From positions 1-64,000 of the forward strand of contig NZ_RCUV01000008.1 of NCBI RefSeq assembly GCF_003667545.1: 64,000 nt of DNA, given 5' to 3'. The stretch is from Mycetocola manganoxydans (lineage in GTDB: Bacteria; Actinomycetota; Actinomycetes; Actinomycetales; Microbacteriaceae). Positions 1 to 8,339 of this stretch are shown here, piece after piece. The first letter of the stretch is position 1, and the number at the start of each line of letters is the position of its first letter. The notes under the pieces are model-generated. The model ran no database searches, was not told the DNA's origin, and saw nothing but the letters and a program-made list of their open reading frames with translations. Position numbers and translations under genes: made by a program.

Positions 1-60
1 CCCGCCGAACGACTCGACAAACTACTCTTAAACCCACACACAAACACCGGTGTTGCGTGA
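1..60 (+). pseudogene. 3' end of an IS30-family transposase (cut by the window edge)
   Basis: The first 19 codons read to a TGA at 58-60 and match the C-terminus of the complete transposase at 26321-27502, with one visible change (Leu for Ser at the tenth codon). The rest of the gene lies outside the window, so whether this copy is intact cannot be judged. It is the same element as the one at 26274-27518 and shows that the chromosome carries at least two close copies. Confidence 0.85.
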
Positions 61-76
61 CTACCTAGAATTCGCC
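49..76. repeat. Right terminal inverted repeat of the window-edge IS30 copy
   Basis: The 28 bases beginning GGTGTTGCGTGACTACC match the right end of the complete element (27491-27518) except for two positions. By that alignment this IS copy ends at base 76. The remaining bases up to 143 hold no recognisable gene. Confidence 0.75.
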
Positions 77-143
77 CGACCGCGAACAACCTTTTGGGGC
101 CAATCGATTCGTCGAGGAGCGGTTTGTGGTGAATCGAAGCCCG

Positions 144-809
144 TCACTCACCGGTCGGCGAGACCACCCCGTTCTGAAAAGCCCAGACAACGGCCTGGAG
201 CCGGTCGCGAGCCCCCGTCTTCGTGAGGATGCCCGCGAGGTGGTACTTCACGGTCGTCGCCTCGATGAATAGCCGACCAGCGATCTCCGAGTTCGAGAGC
301 CCCTCGCTCAGTAGCGTCAGGATCTCGAGTTCGCGCGCGGTGAGCGGAACAGACGGCGACAACGGGGGACGAACCGTTGCCGACCTCCGGTTGGCGAACT
401 CCGTGATCACCCGTCGGGTGAGCCTCTGGTCGAGGGTGCCGTCGCCGCGAGCAACCGAGCGGATCGAACCGAGCAGCGTGGTCTCGTCGGCACCCTTCAG
501 AAGGAACCCGGCCGCACCCGCCTCCAGCGCACCGAAGACATAATCGTCGAGATCGAACGTCGTCACGACGAGCACGCTCGTGGTGTTGCCGGGGTCGGCG
601 GTGATCGCACGCGTTGCCGCGATGCCGTCGAGCCCGGGCATGCGGATGTCCATACAGATCACATCCGGACGTTGATCCCGAGCAAGCGCGATTGCCTCGT
701 GGCCGTCTTGCGCTTCTCCGACGACGTGGATGTCGGCTTCGTTGTCGAGGATGACGGACAGGCCGGCACGCACGATCGCCTGGTCATCGGCGATGGCAAC
801 AGTGATCAT
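144..809 (-). CDS. NarL/LuxR-family response regulator
   Basis: A 221-residue two-component response regulator acting as a DNA-binding transcription factor. The receiver domain opens with acidic residues in AIADDQ, and the likely phosphorylated Asp is residue 54 in MDIRMPG. The C-terminal quarter is a LuxR-type helix-turn-helix (PLTARELEIL...NSEIAGRL...TVKYHL). I chose the ATG at 809 because it overlaps the kinase stop as ATGA and starts directly at MITVAIADD; a longer reading frame only adds unconserved residues. It is the last gene of the ATPase-permease-kinase-regulator operon, so it probably controls that ABC exporter in response to the cognate kinase. Confidence 0.93.
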   Translation of the reverse strand: MITVAIADDQAIVRAGLSVILDNEADIHVVGEAQDGHEAIALARDQRPDVICMDIRMPGLDGIAATRAITADPGNTTSVLVVTTFDLDDYVFGALEAGAAGFLLKGADETTLLGSIRSVARGDGTLDQRLTRRVITEFANRRSATVRPPLSPSVPLTARELEILTLLSEGLSNSEIAGRLFIEATTVKYHLAGILTKTGARDRLQAVVWAFQNGVVSPTGE

Positions 810-2011
810 GATTCGACTCCGTCGTAAGGGATCTCGAGGCGGTTCGTCCACCCGCCGTCCGAAGTTCGCCCCGTGCGGAGAGCGGCTCCGATGAGCTCAG
901 CGCGCTCTGCCATCCCGAGAAGACCGAAGCCATCCCGAGACGGATGCCTGGGGGCGCGTTCCGCAGGAACCGGCTCGTTGTTCACGGTGACGCGCAGCGC
1001 GCTCTCGCCGTACTCAAGCTCGACGGAACACGATGCGCCCGGCGCATGCTGGCGGGCGTTCGCCAGCGATTCCTGCACCATTCGGTAGACCGCGATCCCG
1101 GCGAGGGGGCCGAGCTCTCGGGGTGTTCCGATCTCGGAGAACGAGACGGGACTCCCTGACCCAGAAGCGTCGGTGACCAGCGCGGGCAGATGCTCGATCG
1201 ACGGGGCAGGGGCGAGCGAGCCTTCACTCTCGGTGCGCAGCAGGCCTACCGTCTGACGCAGATTGTTGAGCGTTGTGCGAGCATCGCTCTCGACGCGGCG
1301 GATGTATTCGCCGGCACGTTCCGGGTCCCTCGACCGCAAAGCTCCCGCAGCCTGGGCGCTGACGATGATCCCGGTCAGGTGGTGGGCGGCGATGTCGTGC
1401 AACTCGCGCGCCATGAGCGCCCGCTCTTCGCGCACCGCATCCTGGGCGAGCCGTTCTCTCTCGCGCTCCGCGGCATCCGCTCGTTCACGCAGCGCCTCGA
1501 CGAGGCGGGCGCGCCCGTCGACGATCTCGGCGAGGACGACGGGCAACGCGATCGCCATCGCCCCGCGGAAGATCGAGAAGGGCAGTGCCCAGGCGCCAGG
1601 GACCTCGTCGCTCGACTGGACGGCGACGAGGGTCACGGCGATCGAGGCCAGGGCGAGGGCAGTTGGCACGGCGACGTGCGGGCGGTCACGTCGCTCACGG
1701 CAGTACGAGTAGACGGCGACCATGACGGCGAAAGTGCCGATGCTGACCTCCCCCGACGACAGCAGGAGGATGACGGCGTCGAGCGCGACGACGACAGCGA
1801 GGGAGAGGAAAGGGGTTCGGGCGCGCGGCAGCAGAACCGCAGCCTGCGCGAGCACGAGAACGCCGAGCATGAGCGGATGCTCCTCCGTCGCGGCTCCGTC
1901 GATCAGGCCGACCGCGAGGAGATAGCCGACTCCGACCAGGACTGTCAGCGCAACAGGCGCACCCCGCCAGAGCGCGTGTCGAACGCTGCTCTGACGGGGT
2001 GGGGTCCTCAT
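806..2011 (-). CDS. Sensor histidine kinase, HisKA_3 (NarL-type) class
   Basis: A 401-residue membrane histidine kinase. Residues from about 20 to 165 hold several hydrophobic segments. The dimerisation/phosphoacceptor region has its His near residue 205 in ARELHDIAAHH, which is the HisKA_3 signature. The ATP-binding domain has the N-box VQESLANARQHA and a G-rich region DGFGLLGM. The ATG at 2011 leaves 25 bases after the permease stop; the extra upstream codons in this frame overlap the permease and are rejected. It overlaps the regulator by 4 nt, so the two are translationally coupled. The signal sensed is unknown; linkage to an ABC exporter suggests envelope or antibiotic stress (inference). 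Confidence 0.92.
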   Translation of the reverse strand: MRTPPRQSSVRHALWRGAPVALTVLVGVGYLLAVGLIDGAATEEHPLMLGVLVLAQAAVLLPRARTPFLSLAVVVALDAVILLLSSGEVSIGTFAVMVAVYSYCRERRDRPHVAVPTALALASIAVTLVAVQSSDEVPGAWALPFSIFRGAMAIALPVVLAEIVDGRARLVEALRERADAAERERERLAQDAVREERALMARELHDIAAHHLTGIIVSAQAAGALRSRDPERAGEYIRRVESDARTTLNNLRQTVGLLRTESEGSLAPAPSIEHLPALVTDASGSGSPVSFSEIGTPRELGPLAGIAVYRMVQESLANARQHAPGASCSVELEYGESALRVTVNNEPVPAERAPRHPSRDGFGLLGMAERAELIGAALRTGRTSDGGWTNRLEIPYDGVES

Positions 2012-2036
2012 TGGACCATTGTGCTGCACGGCGAAC

Positions 2037-2861
2037 TCAGATGTCTCGGGATCGCAGGGCGACTCCCGCCGCAGCGACAACGACGGCGACGAGGGCCGCG
2101 AGCGCAGCAACAGCGGTGACGGGCGGGATGCCGCCGGTCGCGCCACTCGATACCGCCGCCTGCCCCAAGGAGAGCGGCATCAGTTGCGCCCAGGCGGGGA
2201 GGGTGCCTGTGACGAGCTGGATGATCGCCTGAGCTATCAGTTCGAACAGGAGGATGCCGAGCATGACCAGGACGCCGGCCAGCTGGCTGCGGGCAAGGAT
2301 GCCGATGGCCAGGCCGAGGAGAGCGAACAGGGCGACAGCGAGCGCGCCACCACCGAGCACTCCGGCGAGCTCGAGCGGGCTCGCCGCGAGTTCGGTCCGA
2401 GCGAGCAGGAGCGAGACCAGCAGCGTGCCGAGGCTGACTGCGGCGTAGGTGACGCCGACAACGAGCCCGGCGAGCGCCGTCGCGAGGACTTTCGCTGTCA
2501 GGATCCGGCCGCGCCTGGGTTGTGCCAGCGCGGTGGGAACGATGCCGCCAAAACGATAGTCGGTCGTGCCGGCGAGGACGCCGAGGATGAGAACTGCCAG
2601 AACGGCGATGCCGATCGATCCTGCTCCTGTCGACGACCCGAGCGGGCTGACCGCGGCGAGTTGCGCAGCTCCGGTCGTCAGGTCGAATGCCGGAAGGTCG
2701 TCGCCGAGCGCTTCGCGGCCAGGGCCGATCGCGCCGCTGGCGAGGGCGGGGAGCACGGTGACCAGAGTCACCTGGGTAGCGATGAGACCTGCTACCCCGA
2801 CGGCGACCGCCGCCTTTGTCGCCCGCGTGGTGGTGAGCTTGAGCATTTCGGCGCGGAACAT
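2037..2861 (-). CDS. ABC-2 type exporter permease
   Basis: A 274-residue integral membrane protein with about six hydrophobic helices: one near the N-terminus (residues 15-40) and the others from about 80 to 270. The layout (short cytoplasmic start FRAEMLKLTTTRATK, then a large first outside loop) is that of ABC-2 permeases working with a separate ATPase. Its ATG overlaps the ATPase stop by one base (TGATG), indicating coupled translation. The substrate is not evident. Such ATPase-permease-kinase-regulator sets often export antimicrobial peptides or drugs, but no substrate motif is seen here. Confidence 0.88.
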   Translation of the reverse strand: MFRAEMLKLTTTRATKAAVAVGVAGLIATQVTLVTVLPALASGAIGPGREALGDDLPAFDLTTGAAQLAAVSPLGSSTGAGSIGIAVLAVLILGVLAGTTDYRFGGIVPTALAQPRRGRILTAKVLATALAGLVVGVTYAAVSLGTLLVSLLLARTELAASPLELAGVLGGGALAVALFALLGLAIGILARSQLAGVLVMLGILLFELIAQAIIQLVTGTLPAWAQLMPLSLGQAAVSSGATGGIPPVTAVAALAALVAVVVAAAGVALRSRDI

Positions 2862-3595
2862 CAGCGCACCCCCGCACTCGTAGCTGTGAGGTCGAGGTAG
2901 AAACTCTCGAGATCTCCACCATGGGCGGCGACGGTCGACTGCAGTTCGCCTGCAGCCGCGACCCTGCCCTGGGCGATCACGACGATGTCGTCGGCGACGA
3001 GTGCCACTTCGGACAACACGTGAGAGGAGAGGAGAACAGAACCGCCGGCATCCGCAAACGAACGAATCAGCTCACGGAGCCAGTGCATCCCTGCGGGGTC
3101 GAGCCCGTTGGCGGGTTCGTCGAGAACGAGGATCGACGGCTCACCGAGAAGCGCAGCGGCCAGCGAGAGACGCTGCCGCATGCCGAGCGAATATCCGGCG
3201 ACGCGGCGGTTCGCGGCCGGGGCGAGACCGACCTCGTCGAGGACGGCGTCGATCCGCGCCGGCGGAGCGGCGATCTGCGCGGCGGCGATGCGGAGATGCT
3301 CACGACCGGTGCGTCCCGGATGCAGCCCGGCAGCGTCGAGGACGGCTCCCACCATCCTGGCCGGTCGTTCGAGGTCGCGGTAGGAGCGTCCGTGAATGAG
3401 TGCCTCCCCACTGTCAGGAGCGGCGAGGCCGAGGATCATGCGCGTCGTGGTGGTCTTACCCGCACCGTTGGGGCCGAGCAGGCCGACGACCCGGCCGTTG
3501 AGCACGTCAAAGGAGACGTTCTCAACGGCTCGGTAGCCGGAGAAGGACTTACTCAGCTCGCGAATCGCGAGAGCTGGAGTGGTGGATTTCGTCAT
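2861..3595 (-). CDS. ABC exporter ATP-binding protein
   Basis: A 244-residue ATPase. Walker A is GPNGAGKT at residues 41-48, the signature is YSLGMRQRLS and Walker B is ILVLDEPANGLDP. It is full length for the DrrA/BcrA-type single-domain ATPases. The start was taken as the ATG at 3595 (MTKSTTPALAIREL), where conservation begins; an upstream ATG at 3736 would add an unlikely basic extension. It is the first gene of the four-gene operon, so the promoter must lie in 3596-3973. Confidence 0.92.
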   Translation of the reverse strand: MTKSTTPALAIRELSKSFSGYRAVENVSFDVLNGRVVGLLGPNGAGKTTTTRMILGLAAPDSGEALIHGRSYRDLERPARMVGAVLDAAGLHPGRTGREHLRIAAAQIAAPPARIDAVLDEVGLAPAANRRVAGYSLGMRQRLSLAAALLGEPSILVLDEPANGLDPAGMHWLRELIRSFADAGGSVLLSSHVLSEVALVADDIVVIAQGRVAAAGELQSTVAAHGGDLESFYLDLTATSAGVR

Positions 3596-3973
3596 GGATC
3601 CAGCGTGTTGCGAACCCTTCGCCACCGCCCCATCCGCAAGGACAGTCCTCATCCTGTCCTCGCGGCTGGGGCGGCTGTGTCCAGGCCACAACCGCATCGC
3701 CGGCCACTCCTCCCATGAGACGCCGCACCGCCGCAATCACGGCCACGAGCGCTCTCGCTGTCGGAGCCCTGGCGGATGCCGTCGACGCGGCGTTCTGCGA
3801 GAAGTGACGGTCGCGCGGTAATCGCCACGCGGCATCCGCTGTGGCCAGAATTACCTCTACGATCGCACCCCATCGGCGGGCTATCGCTCTCCCGGAAATG
3901 CGGAGGTTGCTTCGAAGCCCTAGATTCGAGTGACTAGAGAACCGGACATCAGCCACACCGAAGGAACCCCGCC
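3596..3973. other. Divergent intergenic region between the ABC operon and the FGGY kinase
   Basis: 378 bases with no credible gene; short open frames on both strands lack recognisable content. It must carry the promoters of both flanking units. AAGGAA at 3961-3966 serves as the ribosome-binding site of the kinase. No strong -35/-10 pair or operator stands out. Confidence 0.5.
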
Positions 3974-5617
3974 ATGGACGACGACCTCGCCACTTCCGCC
4001 CCCCGCAACGCCGCAGACGCGCTCACCGCTCAGCGGACGTCACTCGGGATGGAGCTGGGCTCAACCCGGATCAAGCTCTGCCTGATCAGCGACGACGACC
4101 CGTCGCTGGTTCTCGCCGTCGGCTCGCACGACTGGGAGAACTCGTTCGTCGATCAGCTCTGGACCTACTCGCTCGAGGAGGTCTGGTCGGGAATCCAGGC
4201 AGCACACACGGCGCTCCTCGACGATGCCGAACAACGTCACGGCGTTCGACCGAGCGGCTATGGCGCCATCGGCGTCTCAGCGATGATGCACGGCTACCTC
4301 GCCTTCGATGCAAACGGAGAGCTGCTCGTGCCGTTCCGCACCTGGCGCAACACGACGACGGGAGTTGCAGCGGAGGAGCTGTCCGAGCTCTTCGGAGTCA
4401 ACATCCCCCTTCGCTGGTCGATCGCCCACCTGCACCAGGCCGTCGTCGACGATGAGGCGCACGTTCCGCAGATCGACTTCATCACGACCCTCGCCGGCTA
4501 CGTGCACTGGAAGCTCACCGGGCGCAAGGTTCTCGGCGTCGGAGACGCATCCGGGATGTTCCCCATCGACTCCTCGACGAAGGACTACGACGCGGAGCTC
4601 CTCGCCCGTTACGACGTCCTCGTGGCTGAGAAGCGTCCTGAGCTGAAGCTCGCGGACATCCTCCCCGAGGTGCTCGTCGCCGGACAGGCCGCCGGCGAGC
4701 TCTCGCTGGCGGGCGCCGCACTCCTCGACCCGACGGGTGCCCTGCAGGCCGGCGCCGTGCTGTGCGCACCGGAGGGTGACGCAGGCACGGGCATGGTGGC
4801 TACCCGTTCGGTTGCCCCTCGTACGGGAAACGTCAGCGCCGGAACCAGCATCTTCGCGATGGTCGTCCTCGAACGTCCACTCGAGAACGTCCACCACGAA
4901 CTCGACCTCGTGACCACGCCTGCAGGCGACCCGGTCGCGATGGTCCACTGCAACAACGGCGCGAGCGAACTCGCCGCTTGGGCCGGGCTGTTCGGCCGCT
5001 TCGCCTCAGCCGCGAACGTTCCCCTCGACAACGACCAGGTCTTCGACGCCCTCTTCCGCGAGGCCCTCACGGGAGATGCGGATGCCGGTGGCCTGCTCGC
5101 GTACAACTACCTCGCCGGTGAGCCAATCACAGGCCTCAACGAAGGTCGGCCGCTCGTCGTTCGCGCGCCAGACAGCACGTTTACCCTCGCGAACTTCGTT
5201 CGTGCCCAGCTCTACGGCGTGTTCGGCACCCTGGCACTCGGTATGCGGGTGCTCGACGGTGAGGGCGTTGCCCTCGACCAGATGTTCGCCCACGGCGGGA
5301 TGTTCCGCACGGCTGGCGTTGCCCAGCGATTCCTCGCCGGCGCGCTCGACTCGCCTGTTTCGGTCGCGGCGACGGCATCCGAGGGCGGTGCGTGGGGAAT
5401 CGCCGTTCTGGCATCGTTCGTGTCCGCCGCGGAATCCGGCGTGGATCTCGACGTCTACCTCAACGAGCGCGTTTTCGGAGATGCGGAGTTCGCCACGGTT
5501 GCGCCTAACTCGGCCGACGTGGCCGGCTTTGCGGCCTGGTTGGAGCGCTACCGCGACGGTCTCGCCGTCGAAAGCGCAGCCGTCGATGCTCTCCCCCTCA
5601 AGGGATCCGTCGACTGA
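3974..5617 (+). CDS. FGGY-family carbohydrate kinase (xylulokinase-like)
   Basis: A 547-residue cytoplasmic sugar kinase expected to phosphorylate a pentulose or related sugar with ATP. The N-terminal phosphate-binding motif is GMELGSTRIKLCL (about residues 25-37). The middle contains the acidic PEGDAGTG and the glycine-rich GNVSAGTS, and the C-terminal half has GGMFRTAGVAQRF and ASEGGAWG, corresponding to the adenosine-binding region of the FGGY fold. The length is slightly above the usual 480-520. No isomerase or sugar transporter sits next to it, so the exact substrate stays open. A ribosome-binding site AAGGAA precedes the ATG. Confidence 0.85.
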   Translation: MDDDLATSAPRNAADALTAQRTSLGMELGSTRIKLCLISDDDPSLVLAVGSHDWENSFVDQLWTYSLEEVWSGIQAAHTALLDDAEQRHGVRPSGYGAIGVSAMMHGYLAFDANGELLVPFRTWRNTTTGVAAEELSELFGVNIPLRWSIAHLHQAVVDDEAHVPQIDFITTLAGYVHWKLTGRKVLGVGDASGMFPIDSSTKDYDAELLARYDVLVAEKRPELKLADILPEVLVAGQAAGELSLAGAALLDPTGALQAGAVLCAPEGDAGTGMVATRSVAPRTGNVSAGTSIFAMVVLERPLENVHHELDLVTTPAGDPVAMVHCNNGASELAAWAGLFGRFASAANVPLDNDQVFDALFREALTGDADAGGLLAYNYLAGEPITGLNEGRPLVVRAPDSTFTLANFVRAQLYGVFGTLALGMRVLDGEGVALDQMFAHGGMFRTAGVAQRFLAGALDSPVSVAATASEGGAWGIAVLASFVSAAESGVDLDVYLNERVFGDAEFATVAPNSADVAGFAAWLERYRDGLAVESAAVDALPLKGSVD

Positions 5618-5743
5618 TCTCCGGCCGGCCATCGGCACGCTGCGGCATCTGGATCGACTACCTGGGCGACACGCGCCCGGGTAGTCGGCCGGCGGAGCCG
5701 TTCTGAATCGAGCCCGGGACATCCCCCGGCGATGAGGCCAACG

Positions 5744-5792
5744 AAAAAAACCCCCGGAAAGACATCCACACGTGGAGTCTTTCCGGGGTTTC
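5744..5792 (-). terminator. Rho-independent terminator of tRNA-Arg
   Basis: Read on the minus strand, AACCCCGGAAAGAC pairs with GTCTTTCCGGGGGTT across a short loop and is followed by a run of seven T. It lies just downstream of the tRNA-Arg 3' end. Read from the other side, the same stem lies downstream of the FGGY kinase but lacks a clear T run. Confidence 0.8.
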
Positions 5793-5798
5793 GCTCTG

Positions 5799-5871
5799 TG
5801 CGCCCGAAGGGATTCGAACCCCTAACCTTCTGATCCGTAGTCAGATGCTCTATCCGTTGAGCTACGGGCGC
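5799..5871 (-). tRNA. tRNA-Arg (anticodon ACG)
   Basis: 73 nt with a perfect 7-bp acceptor stem (GCGCCCG/CGGGCGC), discriminator A, D-arm with TAGCTCAACGGATAGAGC, anticodon stem-loop CTGA-CTACGGA-TCAG, and T-arm GGGTTCGAATCCC. The CCA end is not encoded. It is transcribed away from the MFS gene. Confidence 0.96.
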
Positions 5872-5986
5872 ATGGGCTTGGCCGCAAAGAAACCGAGTCT
5901 CTTGCAGGCCGTAGTAGAGACTACATGACCTCGACGCCGCGCGCCAATCCGCAGGGCCCCTCGGCGCACTCCCAGCTATTCCCGAA

Positions 5987-6006
5987 TATAGTTGACCGTT
6001 GTCAAT
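5987..6006 (+). promoter_or_regulatory. -10 element and MarR-type operator of the exporter operon
   Basis: TATAGT (5987-5992) resembles a -10 box. Directly over its 3' edge is the palindrome TTGAC-CGTT-GTCAA (5992-6005), 20 bases before the exporter start. MarR-family proteins typically bind such short TTGAC-type dyads, and a MarR gene is the second gene of this operon, so autorepression with drug-induced release is the natural reading (inference). Confidence 0.6.
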
Positions 6007-6025
6007 CATCTCGAGCAGGAGTCCG

Positions 6026-7777
6026 ATGTCCCGAACCACACGCGCCAGCAAGACCAGACCACCCAAGCGGACAGTGTCTGCCGACGGCACCATGACCCAG
6101 CGCCAGGTGCTCGAATCCCTCTCTGGTCTTCTCCTCGGCATGTTCGTGTCGATCCTCGCCGGCACGGTGGTGGCGACCTCGTTGCCGCTCATCATCTCCG
6201 AACTCAAAGGTGACCAGTCGGCGTACACGTGGGTCGTGACATCCACGCTTCTGGCAACGACCGTGTCCACTCCGCTGTGGGGCAAGTTCGCCGACCTGTT
6301 CAACCGCAAGCTGCTCATCCAGCTCTCGCTCGGGCTCTTCGTGGTCGGGTCTGCCGCAGCGGGCTTCTCGCAGGACACGGACATGCTCATTCTGTTCCGT
6401 GTCTTCCAGGGCCTCGGCGGCGGCGGCCTCGCGGCGCTCAGCCAGATCATCATGGCCGACATCATCAGCCCGCGTGACCGCGGCAAGTACGCCGGCCTGT
6501 TCGGCGCCGTCATGGCGGTCGGTACCGTCGGCGGGCCTCTCCTCGGCGGACTCGTGACGGATGCCTTCGGCTGGCGCTGGAACTTCTTCATCGCGTTGCC
6601 GATCGCGATCGTCGCGATCATCCTGCTTCAATCGACCCTGCACCTGCCGAAACAGCCCAAACGGAAGGTCCACATCGACTATCTCGGGGCGATCCTCATC
6701 GCGAGCGGCGTCTCTCTCCTTCTGATCTGGGTCTCGCTGGCGGGATCGCAATTCGACTGGGTCTCGGTCCAGAGCCTCGTGATGGTTGCCGGCTCCCTTC
6801 TACTCCTCATCGCAGCGGTCATCGTGGAACTCAAGGCGCGCGAACCGATCATTCCGCTCGGGATGTTCCGCAATCGCACCTTCACCCTCTCGGTCGTTGC
6901 CAGCATCGCGGTCGGCGTCTCCATGTTCGGCACGTCGGTCTTCCTCGCGCAGTACATGCAGCTCGCCCGGGGCGCGACTCCCACGGAGTCCGGCCTGCTC
7001 ACCATTCCGATGATGGCTGGTCTCCTGATTTCGTCGACGGTCTTCGGAGGCATCATCAGCCGCCGCGGGAAGTGGAAGGCAATCATGGTGACCGGTGCCG
7101 TGCTCACGGTGCTTGGCTCCGTCCTTCTCGGCACCCTGCACTACGACACGAACCTCGTCCTCGTCGGCGTGTACATGGCCGTCCTCGGTGCCGGGCTGGG
7201 AATGCTCATGCAGAACCTTGTCCTCGTCGTGCAGAACTCAATCGAAGTCAAGAACCTCGGCGTCGCGACCAGCGCCGTCACCTTCTTCCGGAGCCTGGGA
7301 GGAACGATCGGCGTCTCCGTCCTCGGATCCATTCTCGGAACGGTCGTGGCGCAGCGCGTCAGGGAAAACATCGCCGCTCTCGCACCCGCCGACCAGCTCA
7401 GCGCGGCGAAGTACCTCGGAAGCGGCGTGATCCCTCAGATCTCCGAACTGCCGGATGTCCTCAAAACCGTGGTCGAGAGCGCGTACGGGACCGGGGTCGG
7501 CTTCGTTTTCCTCTGCGCCGTTCCGCTGACGATCGTTACGCTGATCGCCGTGATCTTCATTCCGAACTCCCCGCTCGGCACGATGAACGCCGTGCAGCTC
7601 AAGAAGCAGTCGAGCGCACCGGCTGCGCCCGCCCGCGACGCTGACGACGCCAGCGACATCCTCATCGACGTGTCAACAGCGAGCGTCGCCCTCCCGGCGG
7701 TCGGCCTCGCTCACCCCACCGGTTCGAACCGGGTCGTGAGCCCGGGCGAACCCGCGACGCGCGAGGGATCGAAATGA
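6026..7777 (+). CDS. DHA2-family multidrug MFS exporter (EmrB/QacA type)
   Basis: A 583-residue proton-driven efflux permease with about 14 predicted membrane helices. Family features visible are the loop-2/3 motif WGKFADLFNRK, the helix-4 region FRVFQGLGGGGL and the antiporter motif C-like GAVMAVGTVGGPLLGG. The ATG at 6026 was chosen because AGGAG ends 5 bases upstream; starting earlier would run into the operator. The stop overlaps the marR start as ATGA. The co-transcribed MarR regulator and the dyad at the promoter point to drug-inducible efflux. The C-terminal roughly 60 residues form a variable cytoplasmic tail. Confidence 0.92.
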   Translation: MSRTTRASKTRPPKRTVSADGTMTQRQVLESLSGLLLGMFVSILAGTVVATSLPLIISELKGDQSAYTWVVTSTLLATTVSTPLWGKFADLFNRKLLIQLSLGLFVVGSAAAGFSQDTDMLILFRVFQGLGGGGLAALSQIIMADIISPRDRGKYAGLFGAVMAVGTVGGPLLGGLVTDAFGWRWNFFIALPIAIVAIILLQSTLHLPKQPKRKVHIDYLGAILIASGVSLLLIWVSLAGSQFDWVSVQSLVMVAGSLLLLIAAVIVELKAREPIIPLGMFRNRTFTLSVVASIAVGVSMFGTSVFLAQYMQLARGATPTESGLLTIPMMAGLLISSTVFGGIISRRGKWKAIMVTGAVLTVLGSVLLGTLHYDTNLVLVGVYMAVLGAGLGMLMQNLVLVVQNSIEVKNLGVATSAVTFFRSLGGTIGVSVLGSILGTVVAQRVRENIAALAPADQLSAAKYLGSGVIPQISELPDVLKTVVESAYGTGVGFVFLCAVPLTIVTLIAVIFIPNSPLGTMNAVQLKKQSSAPAAPARDADDASDILIDVSTASVALPAVGLAHPTGSNRVVSPGEPATREGSK

Positions 7778-8295
7778 GCGATCCGTCGGACGCCCGTGAC
7801 GCCACGGACGACAGGCACGCCGACGCGCTTCTCGCCGTGGAGGACCGAATGGGGGCGCTGTCGCGCCGACTTCAGGTCGTCGTGAAGAACGCAGCCACAG
7901 CCATCGATCCCTCGCTCCCACCGGCAGGATTCCGTCTGCTGAGGATGATCGAACGGTGCGGCAGCGTTCAGTCCAGCGTCGCCGCCGACATGCTCGGGGT
8001 GGATCGCAGCATGATCAGCCGGCAGGTCCGGCAGCTCGAAGAACTCGGTCTCGTCGAGACACGCAGCGACCCGGTCGACGGGCGTGTTCGTTTCCTTACT
8101 CTGACGGAGGAAGGCACGCGGCGCATGCTCGAGGTCAACCCGACGAGCCGCACGATCATGTATCCGCTGCTGACGAGCTGGTCGGTCGACGAACTCGAGA
8201 GCTTCGCGACACAGCTCGGGCGACTCGTCACGACGATCGAGGAGGACGGTGGCGTCGGCATGCAACCGTCCGCCGGGGGAACCGACGGTCGATAG
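7774..8295 (+). CDS. MarR-family transcriptional regulator
   Basis: A 173-residue winged-helix regulator. The HTH runs over SSVAADMLGVDRSMISRQVRQL, followed by the wing RSDPVDGRVRFLTLTEEG. It overlaps the exporter stop by 4 nt (ATGA), so exporter and regulator are made together. The likely target is the TTGAC-N4-GTCAA dyad at 5992-6005. The N-terminal 30 residues are charged and probably disordered. Confidence 0.9.
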   Translation: MSDPSDARDATDDRHADALLAVEDRMGALSRRLQVVVKNAATAIDPSLPPAGFRLLRMIERCGSVQSSVAADMLGVDRSMISRQVRQLEELGLVETRSDPVDGRVRFLTLTEEGTRRMLEVNPTSRTIMYPLLTSWSVDELESFATQLGRLVTTIEEDGGVGMQPSAGGTDGR

Positions 8296-8339
8296 CCTGT
8301 ACGGACAGGTTCTTGACCCGTCTAACTGAGGAGACCACC

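Noticed and set aside
1190-2119. Long plus-strand open frames opposite the kinase and permease genes
   Set aside because: They are shadows caused by high GC in the third codon position; the minus-strand products have clear families.
3748-3756. Further LacI/CebR operator before the FGGY kinase
   Set aside because: Only the 8-base centre GAGCGCTC matches; the arms do not, so chance is more likely.
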